Below, piece after piece: positions 53,469-62,824 of a stretch of DNA of 64,000 nt. The DNA comes from Candidatus Paracaedibacter symbiosus (GTDB lineage: Bacteria > Pseudomonadota > Alphaproteobacteria > Paracaedibacterales > Paracaedibacteraceae). Under the pieces are notes generated by a model. The model made no database searches and was not told where the DNA came from. It saw nothing but the letters and a program-made list of their open reading frames with translations. The stretch's first letter is position 1, and each line of letters starts with the position of its first letter. Made by a program: the position numbers and the translations under genes. The stretch spans positions 1,074,669 through 1,138,668 of the forward strand of contig NZ_JQAK01000001.1 in NCBI RefSeq assembly GCF_000757605.1. Direction: 5' to 3'.

Positions 53469-54830
53469 TTAGAAACTTACCTTTGTACCAATAATCACAA
53501 CAGTTGCATTGTTGCTTTGAACTTGGTTGTTAATGGCACGTTGTGGTGTGTCATTCTTGAATGAAGCCAAAGATCCAGCAGTCGCAACAGCAGCAGCATT
53601 GCTACGTGCACGCAAGTAGTCAGCTTCAACATAGAACTTCAACCCACCAACAGGTACAACGTCAGCTGTTACAGAGAATAAATTGCTGCGTGCTTTGTTA
53701 GTTGCATCGGTTTTACGTTCTGTTCCTTGGTAGCTAGCAGAGAACTTGTAAATGCCCATGACATAACCAAGCGCTGCGTTCCAAGCTTGACCTGAGTTTC
53801 CTTGGTAGAGATTTCCAAAACTAATTGGAGCTGTAGTGTTTGAACCACGGTTAACATAGGATTTTAAAGGTTGGTTATTATCAACAATACTGCCATCAGT
53901 TTTTTCCAGACGGGACTTATCATTATTTAAGTAACCACCACCAACTTGGATTAAGTGACCATTTTGACGACGGTAACCAATGACAGTACCCAATTGATAA
54001 GCACTTGTACGACGCGCTTTGGTGCGAGTCGCTGCTGGACCACCTTTTTCATCATCACTAATTGCACCGTAATAGGCATCACCAGTAATGTAGGCACCAT
54101 TCAAATTAAAGCCCCAGTTGTTCCATTCTTTTTTGAAGGACAAACCAAACGCAAAGCTGTTCAAATCATAGGGGTACAATCTCTTGTTTGGCAAGAAAGC
54201 ACGGTTCCCTGGTGCATTTGGGTTTGTGTTTTGTGCTTTATCGGCACCATCATCACCACGCTTAGATGTGTCTGGCGTGAATGCGATACCAAAACGAACG
54301 TTGTAAAGGGATGGTGTATAGTAAGCAAGCTTTGTTGCATAACCTGTATCACCAATATTGTCATTTCCACGCATTACGAATGCAGGCAGAAGTGCCGCAT
54401 TATAATAACCGCCATCAAATGCGCCTGTACCACCAACGATGGCACCACCATCTTCAATCATTGAATCTTCTGGACCAACAACGTTACCAACTTGGAATGT
54501 ACCAAACTTGCCATTGAATTCAATGTAGTTTTGTTGGAACACTGGATTACTACCGGAGAAGGATTGAATCCCCATTTTGTAACCGTATTCGATTCCGTTG
54601 CTCATACGACCTTTAATAAGGAAGTACAAGTCAGAAACATCATTTGCAAGATGATAATCTCTTTTTGTGTCATTATTTTTGGCACTATTATGAGCGATGT
54701 ACGCATTCATAACTGTGTTGCCATTAATGCTCAATGTTGGCAAAGACGCGCCTTTGCCCGCTGCATCAGCAAAAACTGATGTTACCATTGCACTCGCAAG
54801 TAGTGCTAGGCTGATTGTTCTCTTTAGCAT
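53469..54830 (-). CDS. Outer-membrane porin
   Basis: A signal peptide (residues ~1-22, cleavage near SVFADA) precedes a Gly/Asn/aromatic-rich beta-barrel with repeated alternation (IEYGYKMGIQSF, NYIEFNGKFGTFQVGN, the latter a porin hallmark) and a C-terminal Phe (IIGTKVSF). At 453 residues it resembles general diffusion porins. It has a GGAGGG ribosome site and a strong terminator, suggesting high expression. Confidence 0.87.
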   Translation of the reverse strand: MLKRTISLALLASAMVTSVFADAAGKGASLPTLSINGNTVMNAYIAHNSAKNNDTKRDYHLANDVSDLYFLIKGRMSNGIEYGYKMGIQSFSGSNPVFQQNYIEFNGKFGTFQVGNVVGPEDSMIEDGGAIVGGTGAFDGGYYNAALLPAFVMRGNDNIGDTGYATKLAYYTPSLYNVRFGIAFTPDTSKRGDDGADKAQNTNPNAPGNRAFLPNKRLYPYDLNSFAFGLSFKKEWNNWGFNLNGAYITGDAYYGAISDDEKGGPAATRTKARRTSAYQLGTVIGYRRQNGHLIQVGGGYLNNDKSRLEKTDGSIVDNNQPLKSYVNRGSNTTAPISFGNLYQGNSGQAWNAALGYVMGIYKFSASYQGTERKTDATNKARSNLFSVTADVVPVGGLKFYVEADYLRARSNAAAVATAGSLASFKNDTPQRAINNQVQSNNATVVIIGTKVSF

Positions 54831-54995
54831 AGTGTATAACCCTCCATTACGCAGGATGAGAGAATCCCTTTATTTTAAGACCTACATTTATATTAAAATA
54901 CTATTCAAATACGCAGAGCAATTTTAAATCATCAATCACATAATTAACAATCATTCAATGTGCTTTTGTGATCACACTCTTTTGTGGGAGAAATA

Positions 54996-55334
54996 TTATT
55001 TCTTTTGAAGGAGAAGGGTTTGTCGCAAAACCGCGTCACGGCAGCAAAGTACAGGATTTAGTCGACCTTGTTTTAATTTTATTTCGTTTAAAACCGCAGC
55101 AAAAAAAATCTTTTTATCTGAAATCTGCGAAGAACTAAAAAGACGTTTTTGCGCTGATTTATTAATAATTCGTAAATAGTAAACAGCATTCGTCCTTGCA
55201 TCTGTTTCCATCAGCGCATTAAGCAATACATTGGGAAAAGGAGGAGGGTTTTTTTTAACAATAGGTGAGGGAGAGACGGCAGAACCTGGTGAGCTTGCCT
55301 GAAAAAGATCAAATTGTTCAAAAGCTTTTGCCAT
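54996..55334 (-). CDS. Hypothetical protein
   Basis: A 112-residue frame starting MAKAFEQFDLFQASSPGSA, between the porin promoter and tRNA-Leu. It is basic at the C-terminus and rich in Leu/Lys. I recognise no family and see no clear ribosome site, so its reality is uncertain. An ATG at 55346 adds four residues. Confidence 0.35.
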   Translation of the reverse strand: MAKAFEQFDLFQASSPGSAVSPSPIVKKNPPPFPNVLLNALMETDARTNAVYYLRIINKSAQKRLFSSSQISDKKIFFAAVLNEIKLKQGRLNPVLCCRDAVLRQTLLLQKK

Positions 55335-55354
55335 CAACATCATCATAAATTAAG

Positions 55355-55440
55355 TGGTGCCCGCTGCCGGACTCGAACCGGCACGTCTAAAAGACGACAG
55401 ATTTTAAGTCTGTTGTGTCTACCAATTCCACCAAGCAGGC
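55355..55440 (-). tRNA. tRNA-Leu(TAA)
   Basis: On the minus strand acceptor GCCTGCT pairs with AGCGGGC; the anticodon stem ACAGA/TCTGT encloses CTTAAAA with anticodon TAA; a long variable arm (CGTCTTTTAGACG) and a TTCGAGT T-loop follow. The CCA tail is encoded. The long variable arm is diagnostic of a class II tRNA. Confidence 0.96.
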
Positions 55441-55456
55441 ACTTCCTGTACCATAA

Positions 55457-55939
55457 TCACTTCTGCGATATTTCGCAAGAAAAACTATGCTGTCCAGCTG
55501 ATAAAAAAATAAACGTACTTAAAAGAAGCATGCCAAAGCGCACTAAATGCCAATGTTCCATTTCATAGTTCAGGAAAATTTCATCCAAAACCACAAAACT
55601 TCCATTCAGCGCTGTTAATGTTAATAGCGCTTTTGCAAATAAGAGAGGTTTTTTTTGGAGTGTGAGTTGCAAAAAACCAAAAAACATCCCACATAAGATT
55701 GGAAGACAAAAAATAAGAAGGGTAATGTACAAAACTAGTACCGCCTTATCTTGAAATTGATAAATTGAGGTAAAATTGATAAGTAACGTATAATTTTTTG
55801 AAACAAAAATGAAATCAGGACCAAGAAATCCCAACACTTTCAATAGATCAAAACAATCTGCAACCATTACAACAGAGAACCAGCTTGTCCAAATGGCTGC
55901 AATCAGATAACATAGTATTCTAAAACAATCGTTAAGCAT
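55457..55939 (-). CDS. Small integral membrane protein
   Basis: 160 residues with about four hydrophobic helices (residues ~10-28, 65-95, 105-125, 132-150). I know no family match. It diverges from the LysR gene with a one-base gap, which would be a classic regulator-target arrangement, although it leaves no room for a promoter between the start codons given here. Confidence 0.5.
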   Translation of the reverse strand: MLNDCFRILCYLIAAIWTSWFSVVMVADCFDLLKVLGFLGPDFIFVSKNYTLLINFTSIYQFQDKAVLVLYITLLIFCLPILCGMFFGFLQLTLQKKPLLFAKALLTLTALNGSFVVLDEIFLNYEMEHWHLVRFGMLLLSTFIFLSAGQHSFSCEISQK

Positions 55940-55940
55940 T

Positions 55941-56900
55941 GTGCATTATACTCCTTACAATGAGATTGTGGTTTTAGGATTTCTTATTGTTATCTTATTA
56001 TGTATTAGAGGCTACGGATTGGTAAATTACCTAGATAAAATATCGGCTCAGAAATGTCTAATCCTTAATACACTTGTGCGTTATGGCAGTGTATCAACAG
56101 CCGCAAAGGCTTTGAAACTTCCCGTGAGCAAAATTCACAATGAATTAAAATCAATTGAAAGAGCAATAGGCGCGCCAATTATTTTGCGCAGTAAGCATAA
56201 GATTATCCTTACCCAAATCGGTTCAAAACTTGCCGATTTTTCTAGAACTGTGGCTGAAGGGCTTAAATATCTTGATGACTCCCTCGTCATTGATGAGGTG
56301 CCAGATCTTAATATTGCTATAAGCCATGGCCTGGCTGAAACGGTTTTACCTGAAATTTTAGCTGAATTCCATGAAGAGTATCCCAAAGTTAACATTAATA
56401 TTTATAGTGGGGATGAATATCTGGATTTTACTCAGCAAGACATTGATGTCGTCATGGGCCCGCCCTTAAACAATCGGTCTGATATCACAAAAACCTATAT
56501 GTGCGATTTTACCTATGGCTTTTATGCTTCTGAGAAATATATTGCAAAAAAGGGGAAACCAATCAGCTTTAGTGACTTTGTTAATCATGATTTTATTGCT
56601 TTTAAAGGGGGCTCGTTCCTTCCACCTCACATTAGAACTTCCCTGAATATTATTCTTAGCGCCACAAATTTCAGAGCTCTCCTTGAACTTACGCGTGCTG
56701 GAATTGGTATTTGCTTTTTATGCAAGGAATTTATGAAATTAGGCTTCTATTCTGATAAAAATTTAGTAAATATTATTCCTGACTTCGAAGGTAGCCCTCT
56801 AAAGATATGCTTCATGAATCGAAAATTTACTAACAAATCTTTATTAGTAAATAAACTGCAAGAAATCACCTTAAAATCCATAAGGGAAAAAATAAAATGA
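55941..56900 (+). CDS. LysR-type regulator with possible N-terminal membrane helix
   Basis: The DNA-binding winged helix is at residues ~38-95 (LNTLVRYGSVSTAAKALKL, SKIHNELKSIERAIGAPII), followed by an effector-binding domain (LNIAISHGLAETVLPEILAE and later). If translation starts at the GTG at 55941, residues ~9-23 (IVVLGFLIVILLCIR) form a hydrophobic helix ahead of the HTH, which is abnormal for LysR regulators. A TTG start near 56019 (LVNYLDK) would give an ordinary 293-residue protein. There is no ATG in frame. Targets may include the adjacent membrane gene. Confidence 0.72.
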   Translation: MHYTPYNEIVVLGFLIVILLCIRGYGLVNYLDKISAQKCLILNTLVRYGSVSTAAKALKLPVSKIHNELKSIERAIGAPIILRSKHKIILTQIGSKLADFSRTVAEGLKYLDDSLVIDEVPDLNIAISHGLAETVLPEILAEFHEEYPKVNINIYSGDEYLDFTQQDIDVVMGPPLNNRSDITKTYMCDFTYGFYASEKYIAKKGKPISFSDFVNHDFIAFKGGSFLPPHIRTSLNIILSATNFRALLELTRAGIGICFLCKEFMKLGFYSDKNLVNIIPDFEGSPLKICFMNRKFTNKSLLVNKLQEITLKSIREKIK

Positions 56901-56963
56901 CAAAAAGAGAAAAAAATTTCTAGCTGTCCTTTAGTTTATACATCATTTTTTAAAAAAGACGAG

Positions 56964-57746
56964 CTACTCTAACAATAGCCGATCATCATCAACTGTTTGA
57001 CCAAATTTGGCCAGCAGTTGATTGATTGAAAGATTTTTCTTTTCTGTCCCATCAATATCGTCAATAACCCGTCCTTCATGCAACACGATCATCCGGTTTC
57101 CCGAATAAATTGCCTGATGTAAACTGTGTGTTACCATGAGTGCTGTTAGATTTTTTTCAGCGATGATTTCTTCAGTCAATGCCATGACAAATGCCGCTGT
57201 TTTCGGATCAAGCGCTGAGGTATGCTCATCCAACAAGAGGATTTTAAGCGGGCTAAGGCTCGTCATTAATAAACTGACAGCCTGACGCTGTCCGCCAGAG
57301 AGCAAAAACATGGGCGTGTCGAGCCTATTTTCAAGACCAAGGCCTAGCCTTTCCAAAAGAGTCGCATATAGCTCGCGTGACTGTTTAGAAATAGCGGGAA
57401 TCCAAGTTCTTGATTTGCCACGTAGCTCTGCCAACGCCATATTTTCAGCAATTGTTAAGTCAGCACATGTCCCGGCAAGAGGATCTTGAAAGACACGCGC
57501 TACGAGCCGGGCTCGCTCGTGCGTTTTTTGTTTGGTGACATCTTGACCATCAATAGAAATTGTCCCCCTCAAAGCAGCCACTTCACCCGCAATTGTATTT
57601 AAAAAGGTTGATTTACCCGCCCCATTGCTCCCCACAACTGTAATAAAATCACCTTCTTTTATGTTAATGGAAATCCCACGTATTGCTTTTTTTTCTGTGA
57701 CTTGGCCAGGAGCAAAAGTCACATGGATATTATCGAGGTGAATCAT
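56964..57746 (-). CDS. ABC transporter ATP-binding protein, TrpY-like
   Basis: Nucleotide-binding subunit of an uncharacterised importer (COG1101 type). Walker A GSNGAGKST, signature LLSGGQRQA and Walker B ILLLDEHTSALDP are intact, and the H-loop MVTHSLH follows. Its start overlaps the permease stop by four bases, so the two are co-translated. With 57743-58618 and 58688-59662 it forms a complete system, resembling the tryptophan-linked TrpXYZ; the substrate is not determined. Confidence 0.9.
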   Translation of the reverse strand: MIHLDNIHVTFAPGQVTEKKAIRGISINIKEGDFITVVGSNGAGKSTFLNTIAGEVAALRGTISIDGQDVTKQKTHERARLVARVFQDPLAGTCADLTIAENMALAELRGKSRTWIPAISKQSRELYATLLERLGLGLENRLDTPMFLLSGGQRQAVSLLMTSLSPLKILLLDEHTSALDPKTAAFVMALTEEIIAEKNLTALMVTHSLHQAIYSGNRMIVLHEGRVIDDIDGTEKKNLSINQLLAKFGQTVDDDRLLLE

Positions 57747-58618
57747 GGGCGGCCCCCTTGTTTTATTTTTTGCTTAAAGTGCGGCACCAACATCGCCAAT
57801 GTCACAATCACTGCGGTAATAAGATTAAGATCAGAGGCTTTAAGACCAAAACCATTCACATTTAAGGCTTGCGTAATGACCAATCGATAAATAATGGTCC
57901 CCCCAACACAGGCAATTAATGCGCGCATAACTGTACGCGCCGATAACAATGCTTCTCCAATAATCAATGCTGCAAGACCAATAATAATCGTCCCCACACC
58001 AAGGGTAACATCGGCAAATCCATTCAGTTGGGCAAAAAGAGCACCAGCAAAAGCCACAAGGGCATTGGAAACAGAAATACCCAACCAGATACAATGTTGA
58101 TCGTTAATGCTTTGGGCTCTCGCCATCCGATTATTGTTCCCCGTCGCCCGAACTGCCAGACCAACTTGAGTTTTTAGGAAATAATACAGCACCAATAAGA
58201 TCACACTGGTTAGCACAGCCAATACGATAACTGTCGGCACTGAATTAAAAATACCATTAAATAAAGTAGGCTCCCCTAACAAGGACACATTTGGTTTGCC
58301 CATAATGCGCAAATTCAATGAATATAAGGCCGTCATAGTAAGAATACTGGCAAGCAAATGGAGAATATTTAAACGGGTGGCAATCCAGGCGGTGGTAAAT
58401 CCCGCCATCGCACCTGCTAAAGCAGCAGCAAAGGTTGCTATGGCTGGATTTACTCCCATAGTAATCAGTGTGGCACACACAGCAGCACCAAGAGGAAAAC
58501 TGCCGTCAACAGTGAGATCAGCAAAGTTAAGGACGCGAAAAGATAAATAGCCCCCCATCGCCACAAAGCTATAAACCAAACCTATTTCCAAAGCCCCAAG
58601 AAATTGAACGAAATTCAT
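57743..58618 (-). CDS. ABC transporter permease, TrpZ-like
   Basis: Inner-membrane permease of the COG4120 type, related to the branched-chain amino-acid and simple-sugar permeases. It has about eight hydrophobic helices and the motif YLSFRVLNFADLTVDGSFPLG common to this group. At 291 residues it is standard. It lies between the ATPase and the binding-protein genes in one run. Confidence 0.88.
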   Translation of the reverse strand: MNFVQFLGALEIGLVYSFVAMGGYLSFRVLNFADLTVDGSFPLGAAVCATLITMGVNPAIATFAAALAGAMAGFTTAWIATRLNILHLLASILTMTALYSLNLRIMGKPNVSLLGEPTLFNGIFNSVPTVIVLAVLTSVILLVLYYFLKTQVGLAVRATGNNNRMARAQSINDQHCIWLGISVSNALVAFAGALFAQLNGFADVTLGVGTIIIGLAALIIGEALLSARTVMRALIACVGGTIIYRLVITQALNVNGFGLKASDLNLITAVIVTLAMLVPHFKQKIKQGGRP

Positions 58619-58687
58619 TAGTATTATCCAGCTTTAATTATGCTTTTTATTCTGCGTCAACTCAGTAAAAGAAATATGAATTCCTTA

Positions 58688-59662
58688 TTATTTCTTCACG
58701 GCTCCAAAAACATTCACACTTCGATTAAGGACTGTTTGAGGAAATTTAATGCCTAATTTATCAGCCACCTGCTGATTTAGAGTGATGTCGACTTTCGTCA
58801 ATGTTTCAACGGGGATGTTTTCTGGTTTTTCGCCTTTTAACACTCTCACTAACACTTTACCTGTTTGTCTGCCAATTTCGTACTGGCCAAATGCCGCAGC
58901 AGCTAAACATCCACGTTCCACAGATTGCGGATCTGCTGCGTAAATTGGCACGCTTTGCCCAATTCCTTTAATAACGGATTCTAAGGAACTGACAATGGTA
59001 TTATCGTTAGGGATATAGAGAGCATCAACCTTGCCATGAAGGGAGGCAGCTGTTGTGGCCACTTCTTGAGTATTGCTAGCTGTTACTTTAACAAGTTCAA
59101 TTCCTTCAGCTGTCGCTAGCTTTTCGAATTTGTTAAGCAATGCCACCGAATTGGCTTCCGCGGCGCTATACAGGACACCAAGTTTTTTCAAAGAAGGTTG
59201 GATTTCTCGCATCAACTTAAGTTGTTGTGCCACAGGTGAAAAATCCGACACGCCCGTAATTCCTGAACCTGTTTTGGTTGTGGCATCAATAAGCTTTGCC
59301 GCAACAGGGTCAGAAACAGCGGCAAAAACCACGGGAATATCATGTTTTCGGGCGACATTATAAACAGTCTGAGTCGATGGTGTTGCAATGCTAACGATAA
59401 CATCTGGAGTTAGACTCACAAACTTATGAGCTATCTGAGCTGCCAATGTAATATTACCTTGAGCATTTTCGTAAACAACCTCAATTGCTGGGTTATAAGC
59501 TTTAAGCTCGTCCAAAATACCTTGGCGAATTGCATCTAAGGAAGGATGCGGCGCAATCTGGGTAATAGCCACAACTGGCTTAGAATCGGCCCGGGCCACA
59601 TTAAAAGTAGAAATCAAGAGAGTCGTTAAAATACGGAAAGCAAATGAAATTTTAAGAAACAT
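58688..59662 (-). CDS. ABC transporter substrate-binding protein, TrpX-like
   Basis: Periplasmic binding protein of the COG2984 type. A signal peptide (residues ~1-25, ...FNVARA then DSKP) precedes a two-lobed fold: VAITQIAPHPSLDAIRQGI, VVFAAVSDPVAAKLID, TGSGITGVSDF and YIPNDNTIVSSLESV. It is the first gene of the transporter run and the likely specificity subunit. Family members bind aromatic amino acids or nucleosides; the ligand here is not known. Confidence 0.88.
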   Translation of the reverse strand: MFLKISFAFRILTTLLISTFNVARADSKPVVAITQIAPHPSLDAIRQGILDELKAYNPAIEVVYENAQGNITLAAQIAHKFVSLTPDVIVSIATPSTQTVYNVARKHDIPVVFAAVSDPVAAKLIDATTKTGSGITGVSDFSPVAQQLKLMREIQPSLKKLGVLYSAAEANSVALLNKFEKLATAEGIELVKVTASNTQEVATTAASLHGKVDALYIPNDNTIVSSLESVIKGIGQSVPIYAADPQSVERGCLAAAAFGQYEIGRQTGKVLVRVLKGEKPENIPVETLTKVDITLNQQVADKLGIKFPQTVLNRSVNVFGAVKK

Positions 59663-59998
59663 GGGAATTTACTCGCAACTTTATACAAAAAATAATATGA
59701 GATCTCGGTTCTGAGGATCAAATTTACTCCATATTTATTTAGAGAAATGAGATACGCAGAGTCTAAAACCATCAACTAAGATGAGAAGACCGCCATCGCC
59801 AATATGTATAAAGAAGACAAGTAATCAAGGAATATACTCCGCTATTAATACTTTCTTATTAAATAAGAATTTTTTTCAGGTCAACAAGAAAAAAAAATAA
59901 CAACCCTCAATTAAAACAAATAAAATTAATAAATTTTTAGTAAAAACCATTAGATGATAGATCTATAAACAAGCAAGAATGGTATGTGAAATCAAACA
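59663..59998. other. Intergenic region between the ABC transporter and fliL
   Basis: Divergent region of 336 bases carrying promoters in both directions. It contains a terminator-like hairpin on the plus strand at 59853-59876 although no plus-strand gene precedes it. No sigma-54 site was found before fliL. Confidence 0.45.
59853..59876 (+). terminator. AT-rich terminator-like hairpin
   Basis: TTCTTATT and AATAAGAA pair around one base, followed by seven Ts. It would end a short plus-strand transcript starting between 59663 and 59850. The stem has almost no G/C, so the call is weak. Confidence 0.35.
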
Positions 59999-60496
59999 AT
60001 GTCGGATCCATTAGTAAACATAGAACAGAATAACGGCGGTAGTTCAAAAATTTTTTTAATTATTGGCCTTGTCTTTCTTCTCATCATTGGTGGGGCTCTT
60101 GCTTTTCTCTTTTTAACACCAATGGGTAAAACCCTGATGGGCAAGGAAGCGCCAGGAGAAGAGGTAGATGAGCGAAAGTATGATTTACAAAATCTTTCTT
60201 TCTCAACTATGCCAGAAATTCTTCTTAATCTTCGCTCCAATGATGGGCGGCAAGTCTTTTTAAAAACAACATTTGTTATTGAATCTTCCTCTCCCAAAAT
60301 TGGGGAAAAGATTGACAAATTAAAACCAATGATCGTTGACCAATATCAAACCTATTTGAGAGAGCTTGACATTGATGATCTTAAAGGCTCAGCCGGGGTT
60401 GAGCGTATTCGTCAAGAACTTGTCTCGCGCACGAATGCCCTGGTAGCACCAGATAAAATTAATAATGTTTTGTTCAAAGAATTCTTAATTCAATAA
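59999..60496 (+). CDS. fliL: Flagellar stator-associated protein FliL
   Basis: Inner-membrane protein at the flagellar motor, forming rings around stator units. It has a single N-terminal helix (IFLIIGLVFLLIIGGALAFL, residues ~18-37) and a periplasmic FliL domain (MPEILLNLRS, RQVFLKTTFVIE, FKEFLIQ at the end). At 165 residues it is typical. It lies 13 bases before fliM. Confidence 0.88.
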   Translation: MSDPLVNIEQNNGGSSKIFLIIGLVFLLIIGGALAFLFLTPMGKTLMGKEAPGEEVDERKYDLQNLSFSTMPEILLNLRSNDGRQVFLKTTFVIESSSPKIGEKIDKLKPMIVDQYQTYLRELDIDDLKGSAGVERIRQELVSRTNALVAPDKINNVLFKEFLIQ

Positions 60497-60509
60497 ATAA
60501 GGTTTTGCA

Positions 60510-61523
60510 ATGAGCGCTGATGACAAAACAGAATCAGAAGTTGGGACGCAAGAAGCATCTACCGATGGTTCCACATCCCAACCAAAGGAACCTGAAACAT
60601 TGATGGAAGCAAATCCTATGGGGCTTGCCACCATTTTAAATTCAGGCATGGTCTACTACGAACGCCTGCCGATGTTGGAGGTCGTCTTTGACCGGTTGGT
60701 GCGTTTGATGACTACCAGCATGCGTAATTTGACAGGTGATAACGTGGAAATCAACCTTGAGTCCATTACGTCAGTCCGGTTTGGTGATTACGTCCATTCC
60801 ATTCCTCAGCCATCGATGATTAACGTCTTTGTGGCAGAAGAATGGGATAACCACGGTATTGTGATGCTCGATAGTGAGTTAATTTACTCGATGATTGACG
60901 TGCTTCTGGGGGGAAGAAAAGGATCTTCATCAGTTCGCCCTGAGAATCGCCATTACACGACCATTGAAATGAATTTGATTGAAAAAATGGTGCAGGTCTT
61001 TTTGAGTGATCTGAGCGCTGCCTTTGACCCCATTTGCCCTATTACTCTTATTTTTGAACGGTTAGAAACCAACTCTAAATTTGCCTCTATCGCCAGACCT
61101 GCTAATGCGGCTGTGCTCGTGAGATTATCTGTTTTGGTGGATAATCGCGGGGGCTGTATTGAACTTGTGCTACCGTATGCCACCTTAGAACCTATCCGCG
61201 AATTACTGTTGCAAAACTTCATGGGTGAAAAATTTGGTCGCGATACAATTTGGGAAAACCATTTAGCCAGTCAGCTTTATTTTACTGACTTCGAACTCTC
61301 GGCGCTGCTTGATCAAATTACCGTACCTTTACACGAAGTTTTATCTTGGGACGTTGGCAGTCAAATTTTGCTGAATGCCACACCAACGGCTCCCGTTAAT
61401 CTTCTGTGTGGCGAACATCCACTCTTTATCGGTCAAGTTGGACGAAAAATGGGCAACATTGCCGTCAAAATTGATAACTTTATTATCCCTGAGGAAGGTA
61501 CACTCCATGTCAATAGTTATTGA
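60510..61523 (+). CDS. fliM: Flagellar motor switch protein FliM
   Basis: C-ring switch protein. The middle CheC-like domain (residues ~50-235, with GMVYYERLPMLEVVFDRLV and YSMIDVLLGGRKG) and C-terminal SpoA domain (~255-335) are complete. The N-terminal ~35 residues are polar and lack the EIDALL-type motif that binds phosphorylated CheY in most FliM proteins. Either chemotactic switching is absent or CheY binds elsewhere. Its end overlaps the next gene by 17 bases. Confidence 0.92.
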   Translation: MSADDKTESEVGTQEASTDGSTSQPKEPETLMEANPMGLATILNSGMVYYERLPMLEVVFDRLVRLMTTSMRNLTGDNVEINLESITSVRFGDYVHSIPQPSMINVFVAEEWDNHGIVMLDSELIYSMIDVLLGGRKGSSSVRPENRHYTTIEMNLIEKMVQVFLSDLSAAFDPICPITLIFERLETNSKFASIARPANAAVLVRLSVLVDNRGGCIELVLPYATLEPIRELLLQNFMGEKFGRDTIWENHLASQLYFTDFELSALLDQITVPLHEVLSWDVGSQILLNATPTAPVNLLCGEHPLFIGQVGRKMGNIAVKIDNFIIPEEGTLHVNSY

Positions 61524-62115
61524 TCTTATCATGATTGCCTTGCTGATTGGCGTTATCATGCACTCCATTCATCTGGCCCAGTCGTTGAAGAATTTTCAAC
61601 ATCTGCATGGTGAAATTAAACCAATGCTCAAAGAACATACGTTATCTTTATCCAATAGTGGTCGCTATGTTGAGCAACTACGCACATTAATTCGAGATGT
61701 TAATCAAACGTTACAAACACGAACTCCTGAAGCTCACATGATTAAACAAGACTTAGAATTTATGACTAATCGCGCCAATCAAGTGGCCGACTACCTTGAA
61801 AAATTACTTCAAGAAGCCCGAGTCATGGGGGTTTCCAATCAGTATTTAAGCAAAAATCGTGTGATGGTTGATGAAGAGCCTACTCCTCAAGTCATCCCGA
61901 CGAAGATGACTAAAGATGTTTTGCCGGGAGAAGAAGACATTATTTCGACAACAAAAGCCACAGTTGTAAAACGTCTGCGTCAAAAAGTTGGCCAGCCAAA
62001 AATCGGCACAATGACAACAGCTAAAACAGCTAAAAAAACAACTGAGCCGTTTTCACAATCAACCTTAGCCAAAAAACTTATTGATAAAGTTCGTGGGAAA
62101 AACAATGCAGCTTAA
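61507..62115 (+). CDS. DUF6468-like protein next to fliM
   Basis: A 202-residue protein with an N-terminal helix (IVIDLIMIALLIGVIMHSIHL), a helical middle (KQDLEFMTNRANQVADYLEK) and a basic C-terminus. It matches the type of alphaproteobacterial protein (DUF6468) encoded between fliM and motE. The start at 61507 is chosen because the ORF to its left lies inside fliM. Function is unknown, presumably flagellar. Confidence 0.75.
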   Translation: MSIVIDLIMIALLIGVIMHSIHLAQSLKNFQHLHGEIKPMLKEHTLSLSNSGRYVEQLRTLIRDVNQTLQTRTPEAHMIKQDLEFMTNRANQVADYLEKLLQEARVMGVSNQYLSKNRVMVDEEPTPQVIPTKMTKDVLPGEEDIISTTKATVVKRLRQKVGQPKIGTMTTAKTAKKTTEPFSQSTLAKKLIDKVRGKNNAA

Positions 62116-62824
62116 GTTTATAAAACTTTTACTGAAACTATTGACCATTAAACCGAAACTACAGCACTTAGTGATTGTCTTTACACCCTTAGTGATCCTG
62201 TTTCGTTTTAATCACTTGATTGACTTTTCAAAAACTCATCAAGAAAACTTTCAGGAAAACTCTATTTCCATTGGTAAATCAGCCCATGCAGCACCAGACT
62301 CGGCAACGCCACCACAAGGGGCAAGCGCTGAGGCAGCTGCAGGGGCAAGTGCACCCCATGCTGGGGATAGTTCAGCAGCAAAGGCAGCTGATAAAGGATT
62401 TGACCCCCTTACATTGGACGAAAATCAGGTACGCGTTTTGCAAGCCATGGCTGAAGCCAAAGGACAAAAGTCAAGCGATGCGGATGCCGAAAAACAAAAG
62501 CAATTGATTCAACTTGGTAAAGAAAAAATTGCTGAGCAATTGGCTAAATTAGAGAAAGTCAAGGCAGATTTAGAAAAGAAAAAAGGATCAATCACTAAAG
62601 AAGAAACCCAGAATATTACCCAAACGGCTAAAATTTATGAAAACATGAAACCTTTGGCAGCGGCTAGTATCTTTAACAAAATGGAGCTCGTTGTCCTTGT
62701 CCAATTAATCAAACATATGAACCAGAAAAAAGCTTCAGCAATTATAGCAGCAATGGAGCCTAAAAAAGCGCGGTATTTGACCATTGAACTGTTGCGCCCT
62801 GATCCGCTTAGCCCGAGTCCTTGA
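62105..62824 (+). CDS. motE: MotE-like flagellar chaperone
   Basis: An N-terminal membrane helix or signal (LQHLVIVFTPLVILFRF), an Ala-rich segment, a coiled coil (residues ~135-175, KEKIAEQLAKLEKVKADLEKK) and a C-terminal domain similar to the MgtE N-terminal/MotE family (YENMKPLAAASIFNKMELVV, MEPKKARYLTIEL). In Rhizobium MotE chaperones the periplasmic motor protein MotC. It overlaps the preceding gene by 11 bases; the start at 62105 is chosen over 62081. Confidence 0.75.
   Translation: MQLKFIKLLLKLLTIKPKLQHLVIVFTPLVILFRFNHLIDFSKTHQENFQENSISIGKSAHAAPDSATPPQGASAEAAAGASAPHAGDSSAAKAADKGFDPLTLDENQVRVLQAMAEAKGQKSSDADAEKQKQLIQLGKEKIAEQLAKLEKVKADLEKKKGSITKEETQNITQTAKIYENMKPLAAASIFNKMELVVLVQLIKHMNQKKASAIIAAMEPKKARYLTIELLRPDPLSPSP

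Noticed and set aside
59926..59940. TTAA-N7-TTAG before fliL as a CtrA box
   Set aside because: One base off the consensus in an almost pure A/T stretch; chance is likely.
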